Counted from the stretch's first letter, positions 24,706-33,910 are shown. The stretch: 34,823 nucleotides of DNA from Gammaproteobacteria bacterium (GCA_003561495.1 PWWM01000251.1:1-34823); one strand, 5' to 3'. The notes: generated from the letters alone by a model not told the origin. Translations and numbers: made by a program.

Positions 24706-25920
24706 ATGATTTGTGACGATTTCGTGGATCAAGATGAATTTCCCGTGCATGTAACGTCCATGACCCTGTCGTGCGCAGCTGGCCAGGGTCTCGCCGCACT
24801 CCGTCAAGCCTTGGCCGAGCAACGCTCCGGTCTGCGCACCAATGATTTTCCCGGTTGCGAACTCGACACCTGGATCGGTCGGGTCAGTGGTGTTGAGGAT
24901 ATCCGATTCGACCCCGACCTGGCCGAGTACGATTGTCGCAACAATCGCCTGGCCCTGATCGGCCTGGAGCAGGATGGTTTCGTTCAGGCCGCCGAAGCAC
25001 TCAGGAAACGATACGGTCGCGAACGCATCGCCTGCGTGATCGGCACCAGCACCGCCGGAATCGGCACCACGGAAGCCGCCTATCGTGACCTGGGCGAGGA
25101 CGAACACTTCGACCCGGCCTACCTGTTGCCGCGCGTGCATACCCCGCACACATCGGCCGCGTTTGTCGCCAGGGTCCTGGGACTGAACGGGCCGGTGGTG
25201 ACTATCTCCACAGCCTGCTCCTCCAGCGCCAAGGTCTTTGCCACCGCGGCCCGCCTGGTCGATGCCGGCCTGGCCGATGCCGCCGTGGTCGGCGGCGTCG
25301 ACAGCTTGTGTCTGTCGGTGCTCTATGGCTTTCATTCTCTGGAGCTGGTGTCCGATCAGCCCTGCCGCCCCTTCGACCGCGCCCGCAAGGGCCTGAGCCT
25401 GGGTGAGGGTGCCGGTTTCGCTATCCTGGAAAAAACGCCCGAGCAATCACTCGGACGCCTGCTGGGCTGGGGCGAAAGCTCCGATGCCCACCACATGGCC
25501 TCACCGCATCCTGAAGGCGCCGGGGCCGGGGCCGCCATGGCCGGGGCCCTGAAACGTGCCGGCCTGGACCCGCAAGCCATTGGCTATATCAATTGCCACG
25601 GCACGGCCACCCCCCTCAATGACCAGGTCGAAGCCCGGGCCATACGTCGCATCTTTCCGACGCCACCTCCGGCGGCCTCGACCAAGGGCTGGACCGGCCA
25701 CACGCTGGGTGCGGCCGGCATTGCCGAGTCGGTCTTCAGTCTGCTGGCGCTCAATGATGGCTACCTGCCCGCCGGTCTGAACCTGACCGAACCGGAACCC
25801 GACTGGGAGGATTTCATCCTGCTTGAGCCGGTCGAAAAGCAGATCGATGCGGTGCTCAGCAATTCGTTTGGCTTCGGCGGCAGCAACTGTGCCCTGATTT
25901 TCGGGCGGGAAGGCGCATGA
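24706..25920 (+). CDS. Beta-ketoacyl-ACP synthase of the aryl polyene type
   Basis: 404 residues from the ATG at 24706. The family-like N-terminus (VHVTSMTLSCAAGQGLAALRQ) begins about 13 residues later, so a GTG at 24745 is an alternative; an ATG at 24640 overlaps the divergent gene and is less likely. The thiolase-fold triad is intact: Cys171 in STACSSSAK, His298 in NCHGTATPLND and His332 in GWTGHTLGAAG. The C-terminus SNSFGFGGSNCALIFG is also conserved. It should perform decarboxylative malonyl condensations on the aryl-ACP. It overlaps the next gene by 4 bases. Confidence 0.9.
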   Translation: MICDDFVDQDEFPVHVTSMTLSCAAGQGLAALRQALAEQRSGLRTNDFPGCELDTWIGRVSGVEDIRFDPDLAEYDCRNNRLALIGLEQDGFVQAAEALRKRYGRERIACVIGTSTAGIGTTEAAYRDLGEDEHFDPAYLLPRVHTPHTSAAFVARVLGLNGPVVTISTACSSSAKVFATAARLVDAGLADAAVVGGVDSLCLSVLYGFHSLELVSDQPCRPFDRARKGLSLGEGAGFAILEKTPEQSLGRLLGWGESSDAHHMASPHPEGAGAGAAMAGALKRAGLDPQAIGYINCHGTATPLNDQVEARAIRRIFPTPPPAASTKGWTGHTLGAAGIAESVFSLLALNDGYLPAGLNLTEPEPDWEDFILLEPVEKQIDAVLSNSFGFGGSNCALIFGREGA

Positions 25921-26708
25921 ATATCGACTTCGACATACTCGGCGCCGGAATCTGCGCACCCGGATTGCCGGACTGGGAAGCCTTGCTTACCGCCCTGGCC
26001 GGCCGGGGTCTGAGTGAAGACCGCAAGGCCCAGCCATCGGCGCTTTTGTCACCACGCGAGCGCCGCCGGGCGCCGGCGGCGGTCAAGCTCAGTTTCGCCG
26101 CCGCCGAACAGGCCTGCGCCATGGCCGGGCTGGAACCGGCCGAACCGGTGGCCGTGTTCAGCTCGGGCATGGGCGACCTGCAAATCACCGATTACATGTG
26201 CCGCACCCTGGCTGAACAACCTGACCTGCTCTCCCCGACCCGGTTCCATAATTCGGTGCACAACGCTGCTTCCGGCTACTGGTCGATCGGCGCCGGAGCC
26301 ACCGGCGATGTGACCGCAGTTTCAGGCTGGCGCGACAGCGCCCTGGTCGGTCTGCTCGAGTGCCTGTCGAGGATCCACCATGAGCAGCAACCGGTTTTGC
26401 TGGTGGTCTACGACGATGTCGCCTGCGGTCCGATGCGCGACCTGTGGCCGACCGAACAGCCATTCTGCGCCGCCATGGTGATGGCCCGGCCCGGCAATTC
26501 GGCAGCCGTGTCCCGATTGCAGGCCACCGTCGGTCGTGACCGCGATCCACACGACGAGCTGCCCGAGCCGCTGCAAGCGCGCATCGTCGACAACCCGGCG
26601 GCACGCATCCTTCCGCTAATGGCCCTGGTCGCGGGCCACACCTCGGGTCCCGTCACCCTGGCCGGCGAGCAGGGGCTCAGCCTGGAATTTCAGGTGCCCA
26701 TTCCGTGA
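25917..26708 (+). CDS. Beta-ketoacyl synthase-like partner without catalytic cysteine
   Basis: 263 residues, too short for a complete ketosynthase. It resembles the Ketoacyl-synt_2 domain group found in aryl polyene clusters: ILGAGICAPGLPDW at the start, VAVFSSGMGDLQITDYM, and RFHNSVHNAASGYWSIGAG, where a normal ketosynthase would have its TACSS cysteine motif. It therefore cannot condense by itself and probably pairs with the upstream ketosynthase as a chain-length-factor-like subunit (inference). It overlaps the genes on both sides (ATGA at 25917, GTGA at 26705). Confidence 0.85.
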   Translation: MNIDFDILGAGICAPGLPDWEALLTALAGRGLSEDRKAQPSALLSPRERRRAPAAVKLSFAAAEQACAMAGLEPAEPVAVFSSGMGDLQITDYMCRTLAEQPDLLSPTRFHNSVHNAASGYWSIGAGATGDVTAVSGWRDSALVGLLECLSRIHHEQQPVLLVVYDDVACGPMRDLWPTEQPFCAAMVMARPGNSAAVSRLQATVGRDRDPHDELPEPLQARIVDNPAARILPLMALVAGHTSGPVTLAGEQGLSLEFQVPIP

Positions 26709-27454
26709 AAACCGCGGTTGTAATCCCGGCGCGCAATGAACAGCGCACCATCCGTGAGGTGGTCGCGGCTGCCCGCGACCAGGTCGACCAGGTCATTGTC
26801 GTCGACGATGGCTCGACCGACCGCACCTTGGAATGCCTGGAAGGATTGACCGTCGATATCGTTCGGCACGAGCACTCGCGCGGCAAGGCCGCGGCCCTGG
26901 CCACCGGTTTCGAGCACGCGCTGGTCGGTGACTGTGACTGGGTCATCACCCTGGACGGTGACGGCCAGCACGACCCGGCCGACATCGAGCGTTTGCTGGA
27001 GGCGGCGAATGTCTGGCCGGACCATCTGATCATCGGCGCACGCATCCGCCAGCGCCACCGCCAGCCCGGCATCCGTCGATTCGCCAATCGCTTTGCCGAT
27101 TTCTGGATTTCATGGGCCAGTGGCCAGCGCGTGCCCGACAGTCAGACCGGCTTTCGCGCCTACCCGCGCGCGCTCCTGGAAAAGATCCGACCGTCCACGC
27201 GCAAAAAGCATGGTTTTGTCTTCGAGACCGCCATGCTGATCGACGGCGCGCGCGCCGGTCACCGCTGTGTGGCCGTGCCGATCGACAGCGTTTACCACGA
27301 CAATGCCCGTCCCAGCTATTTCCGTCCGGGGCGGGATGTCTGGGAAATATTCTGGTTCGTGTGGTGGCGGATCTGGCTGTGGGGCTTGTATCTGCCCGGC
27401 CTGTGGCGCATGCTGACCACCAAGACCCGCTTTCACGACCCGAAATCGTCGTGA
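26705..27454 (+). CDS. Family 2 glycosyltransferase
   Basis: 249 residues from a GTG at 26705 that overlaps the previous stop (GTGA). GT-A fold features: VVIPARNEQRTI, VVDDGSTDRT (about 32-41), the metal-binding TLDGDGQHDPADIE (about 82-95) and DSQTGFRAYPRALLE. It resembles dolichol/polyprenyl-phosphate mannosyltransferase-like GT2 enzymes. The C-terminal 45 residues are hydrophobic and aromatic (EIFWFVWWRIWLWGLYLPG), indicating membrane association. In aryl polyene clusters such an enzyme adds a sugar or builds the lipid head group; the specific acceptor is not known. Confidence 0.9.
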   Translation: MKTAVVIPARNEQRTIREVVAAARDQVDQVIVVDDGSTDRTLECLEGLTVDIVRHEHSRGKAAALATGFEHALVGDCDWVITLDGDGQHDPADIERLLEAANVWPDHLIIGARIRQRHRQPGIRRFANRFADFWISWASGQRVPDSQTGFRAYPRALLEKIRPSTRKKHGFVFETAMLIDGARAGHRCVAVPIDSVYHDNARPSYFRPGRDVWEIFWFVWWRIWLWGLYLPGLWRMLTTKTRFHDPKSS

Positions 27455-27509
27455 AGGAATCCTGTATGTCGTGCCTGTACAATCATCGTTTTGAATCTCC
27501 CAGTTCCTG

Positions 27510-29150
27510 ATGGCCATGCAATCCGACATTGTCATTCTCGGTGGTGGTCTGGCCGGCATGACCCTGGCCCTGCAGATTCGGGGCCGTCACCCCCAGGCAA
27601 CCATCAAAGTCATCGAACGCCGTATTCACCCGGTCCCGGTTTCGGCCCACAAGGTCGGCGAATCCACCGTCGAGATTGGCGCCCATTACCTGGCCGATGT
27701 CATCGATTTGCGCGAACACCTGGAAAGTCATCATCTGCGCAAATATGGCTTGCGCCTGTTTTTCGGCGCCGACAAGACCGGCGACCTGGCTGATGCTGCC
27801 GAACTCGGAGCGAGCCACTTGCTGACCTTGCGCAGCTACCAGATCGATCGCGGCGTGCTGGAAAACCACTTGGCCGAGCGGCTGAAATCCTCCGATATCG
27901 AATTGATCGGCGACGCAACCGTACGCGCCATCGAGCTGGCCGAGGAGACCAACGAGGATGGCCTGCACCAGGTCAGCTACCGGACCGATGGCCAGACCCA
28001 AACGCTACGGGCGCGCTGGGTGGTCGATGCGATGAGCCGGGGTTCAATCATCAAGCGCCACCTCGACCTGTCCGAGGACAACGGTCATGAGTGCTCATCG
28101 GTATGGTTCCGGATCGCTGATCGTATCGATATCGGCCAGTGGAGCGGCAGTGCCGAGTGGCAGCAACGCTGCAATCAGCTGCCGCGCTGGCTGTCGACCA
28201 ACCACCTGGTCGGACCCGGCTACTGGGTCTGGCTGATTCCGCTGGCCTCGGGCTCGACCAGTATCGGCATCGTGTTCGACAATCGCCTGCATGACTTCGA
28301 CCAGCTCAAGACCTGGGAGGGCACCCTGGACTGGCTGGCCGAACACCAGCCGCTGTGTCGGCGGGCCATTGACGAATCGGACGGCCAATTGCAGGATTTT
28401 CTCTACCTGCGCAATTTCTCGCATGGCTGCAAGCAGGTCTTTTCTCCGCGCCGCTGGGCACTGACCGGCGAAGCCGGCGTCTTTCTCGATCCCTTTTATT
28501 CGCCCGGCAGCGATTTCATCGCCATCAGCAACACCTATATCACCGACTTGATCTGTCGCGATCTGGCCGGTGAACCATTCGCCCGCCAGGCCCGGCTCTA
28601 CGAACGCAGCTTTTTCTCCTTTTACCAGTCCTCGCTGCAGCTTTACCGGGATCAGTACCCGTTGTTTGGCCACGCCCGGGCGATGAGCGCCAAGACCATC
28701 TGGGACTATGCCTACTACTGGTCCATTCTGGCGCTGTTTGTGTTTGCCGACCGCCTCACCGACACAAAGTTGTTCCTTCGCAACGGCGTCATCCTCGACC
28801 AGGTCCGTCAACTGCATGACCAGATGCAGGCCATGTTCAGAACCTGGGCCAGCGAAGAAACCGAGGTGAACTCGACGGGTCTGTTCGTCAACCAGTCGGA
28901 ACTGCCGCTGCTGGTTCGTCTCAACCGCGAACTGTCCGAAGTCGCCGATGATGACGATGCCGAGCTGGATGCGCGCCTGGCCGCCAACTGCCGCATGCTG
29001 CATGCGCTGGCCGCTGAAATGCGTGAACTGACGCCGGAGGCAGCCGCCGAATGCGTCAGCCTGCACCGGGTCGATCCGAACCTCGACCAGCCCTTGCTGA
29101 CCGGTTTGCCTGAGCGCTTTGTCCGCGGTTCCGAGCCCGTCGTGGCCTGA
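27510..29150 (+). CDS. FAD-dependent oxidoreductase of the tryptophan-halogenase-like superfamily (1)
   Basis: 546 residues. FAD-binding GGGLAG at 11-16 in DIVILGGGLAGMTLAL, then HKVGES (47-52), a GD-type motif WALTGEAGVFLDPFYSPGSDF, and the halogenase signature region as GYWVWLIP (237-244), close to but not exactly GWxWxIP. The C-terminal 180 residues are helical. Flavin-dependent halogenases and related monooxygenases share this plan. Xanthomonadins carry bromine, so halogenation of the polyene is plausible, but the imperfect signature means another oxidation is equally possible. The start is the ATG at 27510, 55 bases after the glycosyltransferase, and the stop is followed immediately by the convergent chorismatase stop. 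Confidence 0.85.
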   Translation: MAMQSDIVILGGGLAGMTLALQIRGRHPQATIKVIERRIHPVPVSAHKVGESTVEIGAHYLADVIDLREHLESHHLRKYGLRLFFGADKTGDLADAAELGASHLLTLRSYQIDRGVLENHLAERLKSSDIELIGDATVRAIELAEETNEDGLHQVSYRTDGQTQTLRARWVVDAMSRGSIIKRHLDLSEDNGHECSSVWFRIADRIDIGQWSGSAEWQQRCNQLPRWLSTNHLVGPGYWVWLIPLASGSTSIGIVFDNRLHDFDQLKTWEGTLDWLAEHQPLCRRAIDESDGQLQDFLYLRNFSHGCKQVFSPRRWALTGEAGVFLDPFYSPGSDFIAISNTYITDLICRDLAGEPFARQARLYERSFFSFYQSSLQLYRDQYPLFGHARAMSAKTIWDYAYYWSILALFVFADRLTDTKLFLRNGVILDQVRQLHDQMQAMFRTWASEETEVNSTGLFVNQSELPLLVRLNRELSEVADDDDAELDARLAANCRMLHALAAEMRELTPEAAAECVSLHRVDPNLDQPLLTGLPERFVRGSEPVVA

Positions 29151-30134
29151 TCAGCCGCTGGTGACCGCCTCGATCTCGACCAGCAGGTCCGAACGGCAGA
29201 TATCCCCGCGAAGCCCGATGACCGGTGTGTCCGGCCAGGCCGAGCGCAATTGCTCGCGAACCTGCGGCCAGTGCTCGGCATGGCGGACATAGGCCCGCAA
29301 CAGGCTGTGCACGCCGAACTCGCCCAGCGCCGGGCGTCTCAGGCGCTGGGTGCTTTCCTTGAGCACGGTGTCCAGGTTGACGATGATTTCAGCCGTCTGG
29401 GCCTCCAGGTCGCCTTCATGCAGGGTGCGATGACCGACCACGCTGGCGGTGCCTGAAATCATCAAAAAGGCGCTGCCATCGGGCTGGCCGATGGCCGTGG
29501 CGCGCGCAAAGGACGGGCTGCGCGGGCCGTAAATGCGCGGATAGCGGTAAGCGCTGACCTGGCGTGGGTTCTCGATATTGATCCCGCCATGGCGACCGGT
29601 CAGAACCATGACGCGCAGATGGGGATCGTCACCACCAATGGCCGTTCCCGCACACAGTTCGCGATCACCAATACCGGCCGCTTCCAATGCTCGCGCGCGT
29701 CCCAGGCAGAATCGGCGATAGCGTTCGTCGTCACCTTCGCCACGATTGATCGCCGGCATGAAATTCCAGGCACGAATGAGCGTCGGACAGCCTTGCATCT
29801 TGGCCAGGGCAAGGATCTCGCCGTAAAGCCTCTCGGTCATTCCCGCCGGGTCAGTGCGACCGTCATCGGCACATTCGCAGGCGATGTACAGGAGATGGTC
29901 AGCTTGGCAGAAACGCAGATCGCCATGCCGACCACTCTCGGCCTTTGCGGGAATCAGCCAGTGTTCCTCGACCTGGTCACCGCCCAGCAGCTCCAGACCA
30001 ATCTGGTCAAAGCCCGGACGCGGCTGGTCGAACGCGAACCGCATCAGCGCCTCCGAGCCCGAGCTGGCCGAGGCGCTGATTCGAATGCCGGCGCGACTGG
30101 CCGGCTTGATCAAGCCGGCTTCAGTGACCACCAT
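29151..30134 (-). CDS. xanB2: XanB2-like chorismatase (hydroxybenzoate synthase)
   Basis: 327 residues from an ATG at 30134 with GGAG 5 bases upstream, inside the end of the preceding gene. The fold is the RidA-like chorismatase group (XanB2, FkbO, Hyg5). Conserved blocks: PTLIRAWNFMPAINRGEGDDERYRRFCLGRARAL and YRYPRIYGPRSPSFARATAI, plus LMISGTASVVGHRTLHEGDLEAQ. In Xanthomonas XanB2 converts chorismate to 3- and 4-hydroxybenzoate, supplying the aryl starter of xanthomonadin and also ubiquinone precursor. Substrate regiochemistry cannot be read from the sequence by eye. It overlaps the upstream halogenase-like gene by 14 bases, so they are translationally linked. Confidence 0.9.
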   Translation of the reverse strand: MVVTEAGLIKPASRAGIRISASASSGSEALMRFAFDQPRPGFDQIGLELLGGDQVEEHWLIPAKAESGRHGDLRFCQADHLLYIACECADDGRTDPAGMTERLYGEILALAKMQGCPTLIRAWNFMPAINRGEGDDERYRRFCLGRARALEAAGIGDRELCAGTAIGGDDPHLRVMVLTGRHGGINIENPRQVSAYRYPRIYGPRSPSFARATAIGQPDGSAFLMISGTASVVGHRTLHEGDLEAQTAEIIVNLDTVLKESTQRLRRPALGEFGVHSLLRAYVRHAEHWPQVREQLRSAWPDTPVIGLRGDICRSDLLVEIEAVTSG

Positions 30135-31479
30135 CGAACTCCACCCGGGCATTTTTCAGGCGCTGACGACGCGAGCGCAAAGTGGCCGGCAAATCGGCCA
30201 GGCTGACCAGCCAGAAAACCAGGCGGAAGGCGCGCAAACGCCAGCGAACCCGCCAGTTGTCGTACAAATCACCGGCCAGGGCCGACACCACCGCCGGCTT
30301 GATCTGAAACGCCGTCTGCGAGCTCAGAAACAAACGACGCATGGCCGGCGTGGGAAAACGATAGATCAGCCAGGCCAGTTCATTGACCCCTTGCCGGATC
30401 CGCTTGCGAAACTGGCTGCGGGCACGCTCGGAGGCGCGACGGTCACCGGCCAGTTCGGCCAGGATCACTTCGGCGCCCAGCTCGGCACTGTGCATGCCGA
30501 AATACACCCCGGATGAAAAAACCGGATCAATGAAGATCCCGGCATCACCAACCATCAGCCAGCGCTCGCCATCAAGCCGACGCGAAAAATAGGAGTAGTT
30601 GCCGGTCGCAGTAATCGGAGAAATCAACTCGCCGCGAGACAGGCGTTCCCAGGCATGGCGGTTGCGCTGGATGGTGGCGTGAAAAAAGCTCTCCACGTCG
30701 CGACCACGCCGGCGCAGGTATTCGGGATTGCAGACCGCACCGACACTCATGACGTTGTCCGGCAGCGGAATCATCCAGATCCAGCCCTGATCAAACCAGT
30801 AGATGCTGATGTTTCCGGCCGCCTCTCCGCCACGCCGCGGCACATCGCGAAAATGGCCGTACAGGGCCGCGGTGGCATGTTCCCGATTGCGTTCCTGCAG
30901 ACCGAAACGCCGCGCCAGTACACAATCCCGGCCGCTGGCGTCGACCACAAAGCGGGCCCGGATCCGCCGCCGCGCAGCTTCCTGCTCCACCTCAAGTTCG
31001 ACCCCATCACCGGCTTCGAAATCAACTTCGCGCACGCGTGCATTCATGGCCAGATGCGCACCGCACCGGCCGGCATGCTCGAACATCATGCGGTCCAGAT
31101 CCGAGCGCAATACCTGGAACGCGTGGTCGCAACCCTCGGCCTGATCCAGCGCATCCCGAAAACGGATTTCATGAGTATGCTCTTCCTCGTCATCGGTGGT
31201 GAAATCCACTCCCGGTTTCCGCACGCCGATCGCTTCAAGTTCCTGTTCCAGGCCCAGGCGTCGAAAAATCGGCAGGTTGTACGGTAAAAGGGATTCTCCG
31301 ATGTGAAAGCGCGGATGCTCATCCTTTTCCAGCACCAGGACGCGATGGCCACGCTCGGCCACCAGGCTGGCCAGGGTCGACCCGCTTGGCCCACCGCCAA
31401 TGACGGCGACATCAACCTGATCGGGCAACGGCACATTGGTGCTTGGATCGGACAAGTGGTCGAGGCTTCCTGTGAGCAT
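30121..31479 (-). CDS. FAD-dependent halogenase-superfamily oxidoreductase (2)
   Basis: 452 residues. GGGPSG FAD motif at 28-33, RFHIGESLLP (57-66), the exact halogenase signature GWIWMIP (232-238) and the second flavin motif WLMVGDAGIFIDPVFSSGV. The C-terminus (about 380-452) is basic and partly hydrophobic, suggesting membrane contact. It differs in length and sequence from the flavoprotein at 27510-29150, so this is a second subfamily rather than a recent duplicate. Many proteins with this plan are halogenases, others are dehydrogenases or hydroxylases. A TATAAT box lies 14 bases upstream of its ATG. Confidence 0.87.
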   Translation of the reverse strand: MLTGSLDHLSDPSTNVPLPDQVDVAVIGGGPSGSTLASLVAERGHRVLVLEKDEHPRFHIGESLLPYNLPIFRRLGLEQELEAIGVRKPGVDFTTDDEEEHTHEIRFRDALDQAEGCDHAFQVLRSDLDRMMFEHAGRCGAHLAMNARVREVDFEAGDGVELEVEQEAARRRIRARFVVDASGRDCVLARRFGLQERNREHATAALYGHFRDVPRRGGEAAGNISIYWFDQGWIWMIPLPDNVMSVGAVCNPEYLRRRGRDVESFFHATIQRNRHAWERLSRGELISPITATGNYSYFSRRLDGERWLMVGDAGIFIDPVFSSGVYFGMHSAELGAEVILAELAGDRRASERARSQFRKRIRQGVNELAWLIYRFPTPAMRRLFLSSQTAFQIKPAVVSALAGDLYDNWRVRWRLRAFRLVFWLVSLADLPATLRSRRQRLKNARVEFDGGH

Positions 31480-31493
31480 AATACTGACCTTGT

Positions 31494-31525
31494 ATTATAA
31501 TCCACAGGTCACTACAGGCAGTGAC
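31494..31525. promoter_or_regulatory. Divergent promoter region between halogenase (2) and the ACP gene
   Basis: TATAAT occurs on both strands, overlapping: 31499-31494 on the minus strand (14 bases before the halogenase ATG) and 31496-31501 on the plus strand, facing the ACP gene. Next to it is an inverted repeat GTCACT, spacer ACAGGC, AGTGAC (31508-31525). No convincing -35 is seen for either direction. This AT-rich spot in a GC-rich cluster is the likely control point for both blocks. Confidence 0.5.
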
Positions 31526-31668
31526 ACAGAATCCCGGCGCACTGCGTAGTAATAGCAGCCCGACCCTAATTCGCATGATTCTAAAGAAAGACCGGCAGCA
31601 CGACCCTGGATGTCCAGAACAAGGGGGCGGCCGTCTTCAGTCAAACAAAGATTCCTGGAGGAATATCA

Positions 31669-31938
31669 ATGAGTGCCGAGCAGACGCCGAGTGAGCGCAA
31701 ACTGGCCGAGCTGATCGTCGAATCGCTCAATCTCGAGGACATCGAGCCCGAGGAAATCGAGCCTGAAAAACCCCTGTTCGGCGATGAGTATGGGCTCGAT
31801 TCCATCGATGCGCTCGAGCTGGCACTGGCCATTTCCAAAACCTATGGCGTCCAGCTCAGGGCTGATGATGAGAAGAATCGGCACGTGTTCGCCAACCTGC
31901 GCTCGCTCAATGCCCATATCGAATCCTTGAGCGGCTGA
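31669..31938 (+). CDS. Acyl carrier protein of the aryl polyene pathway
   Basis: 89 residues, preceded by a good GGAGG 8 bases upstream. Acidic four-helix carrier protein with the 4'-phosphopantetheine attachment Ser45 in YGLDSIDALELALAI. The longer acidic N-terminal half (NLEDIEPEEIEPEKPLFGDEY) is typical of the special ACPs of aryl polyene and xanthomonadin clusters rather than of housekeeping AcpP. It should carry the hydroxybenzoyl starter and the growing polyene. First gene of the plus-strand block running to the right edge. Confidence 0.93.
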   Translation: MSAEQTPSERKLAELIVESLNLEDIEPEEIEPEKPLFGDEYGLDSIDALELALAISKTYGVQLRADDEKNRHVFANLRSLNAHIESLSG

Positions 31939-31943
31939 CATCC

Positions 31944-32582
31944 GTGACCGCCGCCAGCGCCCAACCGCCCAACCCGATCGCCTTGCGTCTGGCCGCCCTG
32001 CTGGCCTACCCGTTGCTGGTCATTGTGGCGTTGTGGCTGCAGCAACCGGCCTTGCGCGCTCTGGGACTTCCGCTGCTGGCCGTCGCCCTGGTCGGACTGT
32101 GGCCGGTGCATACCGCAGGTCGCGTGGTTCTCCTGGCCAGCCTCCTGCTGGCTGCGCTGGTGGTCAGTCTGCCGAGCCTGGCGCTGTGGCCGCCCGGGCT
32201 GGCCTGCCTGGCTGTGGCGGCCTGGTTTGCATCCACGCTCAGGGCTGACTCGGACCCGGCCATCAAGCGTTTTGCGCGTGCCGTGCATGACCATCTCGGC
32301 ATGACCCTGCCGGCCGAAACCGATGGCTGGACCCGGGTCTGGACAGGCATCTGGGTGGTGCTGCTGAGTCTGATCGGCAGCGTGGCGATCGCACTGGCCG
32401 TCATCAATCAGGCCGGCTGGTGGCTGACCTGGATACTGGCCATTGCCCCGCTGATGGCAGTCAGCACCCTGATTCTGGAACATGTTCTGCGCCGGCGGCG
32501 CTTTCCCGACCATCATCCACTCACACTCGGGCAGTTTCTGATCACGCTGGTGCGCGTGCGACCGGAGCAACTGGGCCGATGA
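31944..32582 (+). CDS. Polytopic membrane protein, COG4648-like, aryl polyene cluster-associated
   Basis: 212 residues from a GTG at 31944, five bases after the ACP stop. About six hydrophobic segments: 15-32, 35-52, 60-78, 82-97, 133-155 and 160-178. The short soluble loop contains DPAIKRFARAVHDHLGM. Unnamed membrane proteins of this type are regularly found beside the ACP and ligase genes of aryl polyene and xanthomonadin clusters (family knowledge from memory). No catalytic motif is visible. Ends in an ATGA overlap with the ligase gene. Confidence 0.78.
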   Translation: MTAASAQPPNPIALRLAALLAYPLLVIVALWLQQPALRALGLPLLAVALVGLWPVHTAGRVVLLASLLLAALVVSLPSLALWPPGLACLAVAAWFASTLRADSDPAIKRFARAVHDHLGMTLPAETDGWTRVWTGIWVVLLSLIGSVAIALAVINQAGWWLTWILAIAPLMAVSTLILEHVLRRRRFPDHHPLTLGQFLITLVRVRPEQLGR

Positions 32583-33910
32583 GCAAGCTGCCACTGATGA
32601 CCCGTGAGCTCGATGATGTCATCGCCTGGCGGGCAGGCCGAACGGTCACGGCCGCCGAGTTCATCTTCCAGGCCCGCTGGCTGGCCGACAGGCTGCGTCG
32701 CGAGGACCAGGTCATCAATCTTTGCCAGGACCGTCACACCTTCAGCCTGGCCTTTGCCGCGGCCATCCTGGCCCAGACCACCACCTTGCTGCCGGCCAAC
32801 CGTCTGCCCGACACGGTGGACGCGCTGGTCAATCGCTATCCCGGTTGCCTGATTCTCAGCGACCAGGCCATTGACGGGCTGCACCATCCCATGCTCGATC
32901 CCGGCATGGCGCTTGACCAGTCCGGTCGCGCCGAGCAGGTGCCCGAACCGGATGAGTCCCTGCTGGCCGCGGTAGTGTTTACCTCCGGCAGCACCGGCCC
33001 GTCCTCGGCAGTCGAAAAGCCGTGGCGCACCCTGCATGACTCCAGCCTGATCAATGCCGCCGAGTATGGACCGCAGGAACGGGCTCACGTACTGGCCACC
33101 GTGCCGCCACAACACATGTGGGGGCTGGAAACCTCGGTGTTGCTGCCGTGGTTCGGGCCGGCCATCATTGCCAGCGCCCAGCCGTTCTTTGCCGCCGACA
33201 TCATCGCCCTGCTCGATCAGTTGCCACGGCCGCGAGCCCTGGTCTCGACACCGATCCACTTGAGAAATCTGGCTGAATCCGGCTTCGACATTCCAACCAT
33301 CGATCGCATTTACTCGGCCACCGCGCCGCTGGGCGCGAAACTGGCCGGCGAACTGGAGCGGCAAACCTCGGCGCGAGTCACCGAGGTCTATGGCTGTTCC
33401 GAAGCCGGCTGCCTGGCGCACCGCCGCGCGGCACGCGATGAGCCCTGGCAACTGTTCAAGGCCTTTTCCCTGCTCGAGGACCACGGACAATTCCGGGTCC
33501 ATGCCGAACACCTGCCCGAGGACGTCACCCTGCTCGATCACCTGGACGTGCTCGATGACGGTCGCTTTCGCCTGGCCGGCCGCCATGGTGACCTGGTCAA
33601 TATTGCCGGCAAGCGCGCCTCGCTGGCCGAGCTGACCCAGCGGCTGCTGGATATCAGCGGCGTGACCGATGGGGTGATTTTCCAACCGCCCGAGAACGAT
33701 GAGGGCCGGGTCACCCGCCTGGCCGCGCTGGTGGTCGCCCCGCAATTGAGCGAACGCCAGATTCGCCAGGCCCTGTCCAGGCGCATCGACCCGGCTTTCA
33801 TGCCGCGCCCCTTGCGCCGGGTCCCAGCCCTGCCGAGAGCCGAGAGCGGCAAACTGCCCCATCAGTCCCTGGTCCATTTCTACCAACAGGTCTGCGAGCC
33901 GGCTCGATGA
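32579..33910 (+). CDS. xanA2: AMP-dependent aryl (hydroxybenzoate):ACP ligase, XanA2-like
   Basis: 443 residues from the ATG overlapping the previous stop. ANL superfamily motifs in order: the P-loop-like VVFTSGSTGPSSAVEKPW (about 126-143), VPPQHMWGLETSVL, the YGCSEAGCLAHR block, and the hinge GRHGDLVNIAGKRASLAEL. The catalytic lysine is in RAESGKLPHQSL near the C-terminus. It is shorter than typical acyl-CoA ligases (about 500-550), as is usual for aryl polyene ligases. It should activate 3- or 4-hydroxybenzoate and load it on the ACP encoded two genes upstream. The symbol reflects the xanthomonadin homologue by context. Confidence 0.87.
   Translation: MSKLPLMTRELDDVIAWRAGRTVTAAEFIFQARWLADRLRREDQVINLCQDRHTFSLAFAAAILAQTTTLLPANRLPDTVDALVNRYPGCLILSDQAIDGLHHPMLDPGMALDQSGRAEQVPEPDESLLAAVVFTSGSTGPSSAVEKPWRTLHDSSLINAAEYGPQERAHVLATVPPQHMWGLETSVLLPWFGPAIIASAQPFFAADIIALLDQLPRPRALVSTPIHLRNLAESGFDIPTIDRIYSATAPLGAKLAGELERQTSARVTEVYGCSEAGCLAHRRAARDEPWQLFKAFSLLEDHGQFRVHAEHLPEDVTLLDHLDVLDDGRFRLAGRHGDLVNIAGKRASLAELTQRLLDISGVTDGVIFQPPENDEGRVTRLAALVVAPQLSERQIRQALSRRIDPAFMPRPLRRVPALPRAESGKLPHQSLVHFYQQVCEPAR

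Noticed and set aside
27510..29150. Calling this flavoprotein a proven tryptophan halogenase
   Set aside because: The GWxWxIP motif is imperfect (YWVWLIP) and the context is polyene, not tryptophan, metabolism; superfamily membership is all the sequence supports.
32513..33886. A 457-codon minus-strand frame over the AMP ligase gene
   Set aside because: Complete antisense overlap with a gene whose adenylation motifs are clear; composition is typical of a shadow frame.
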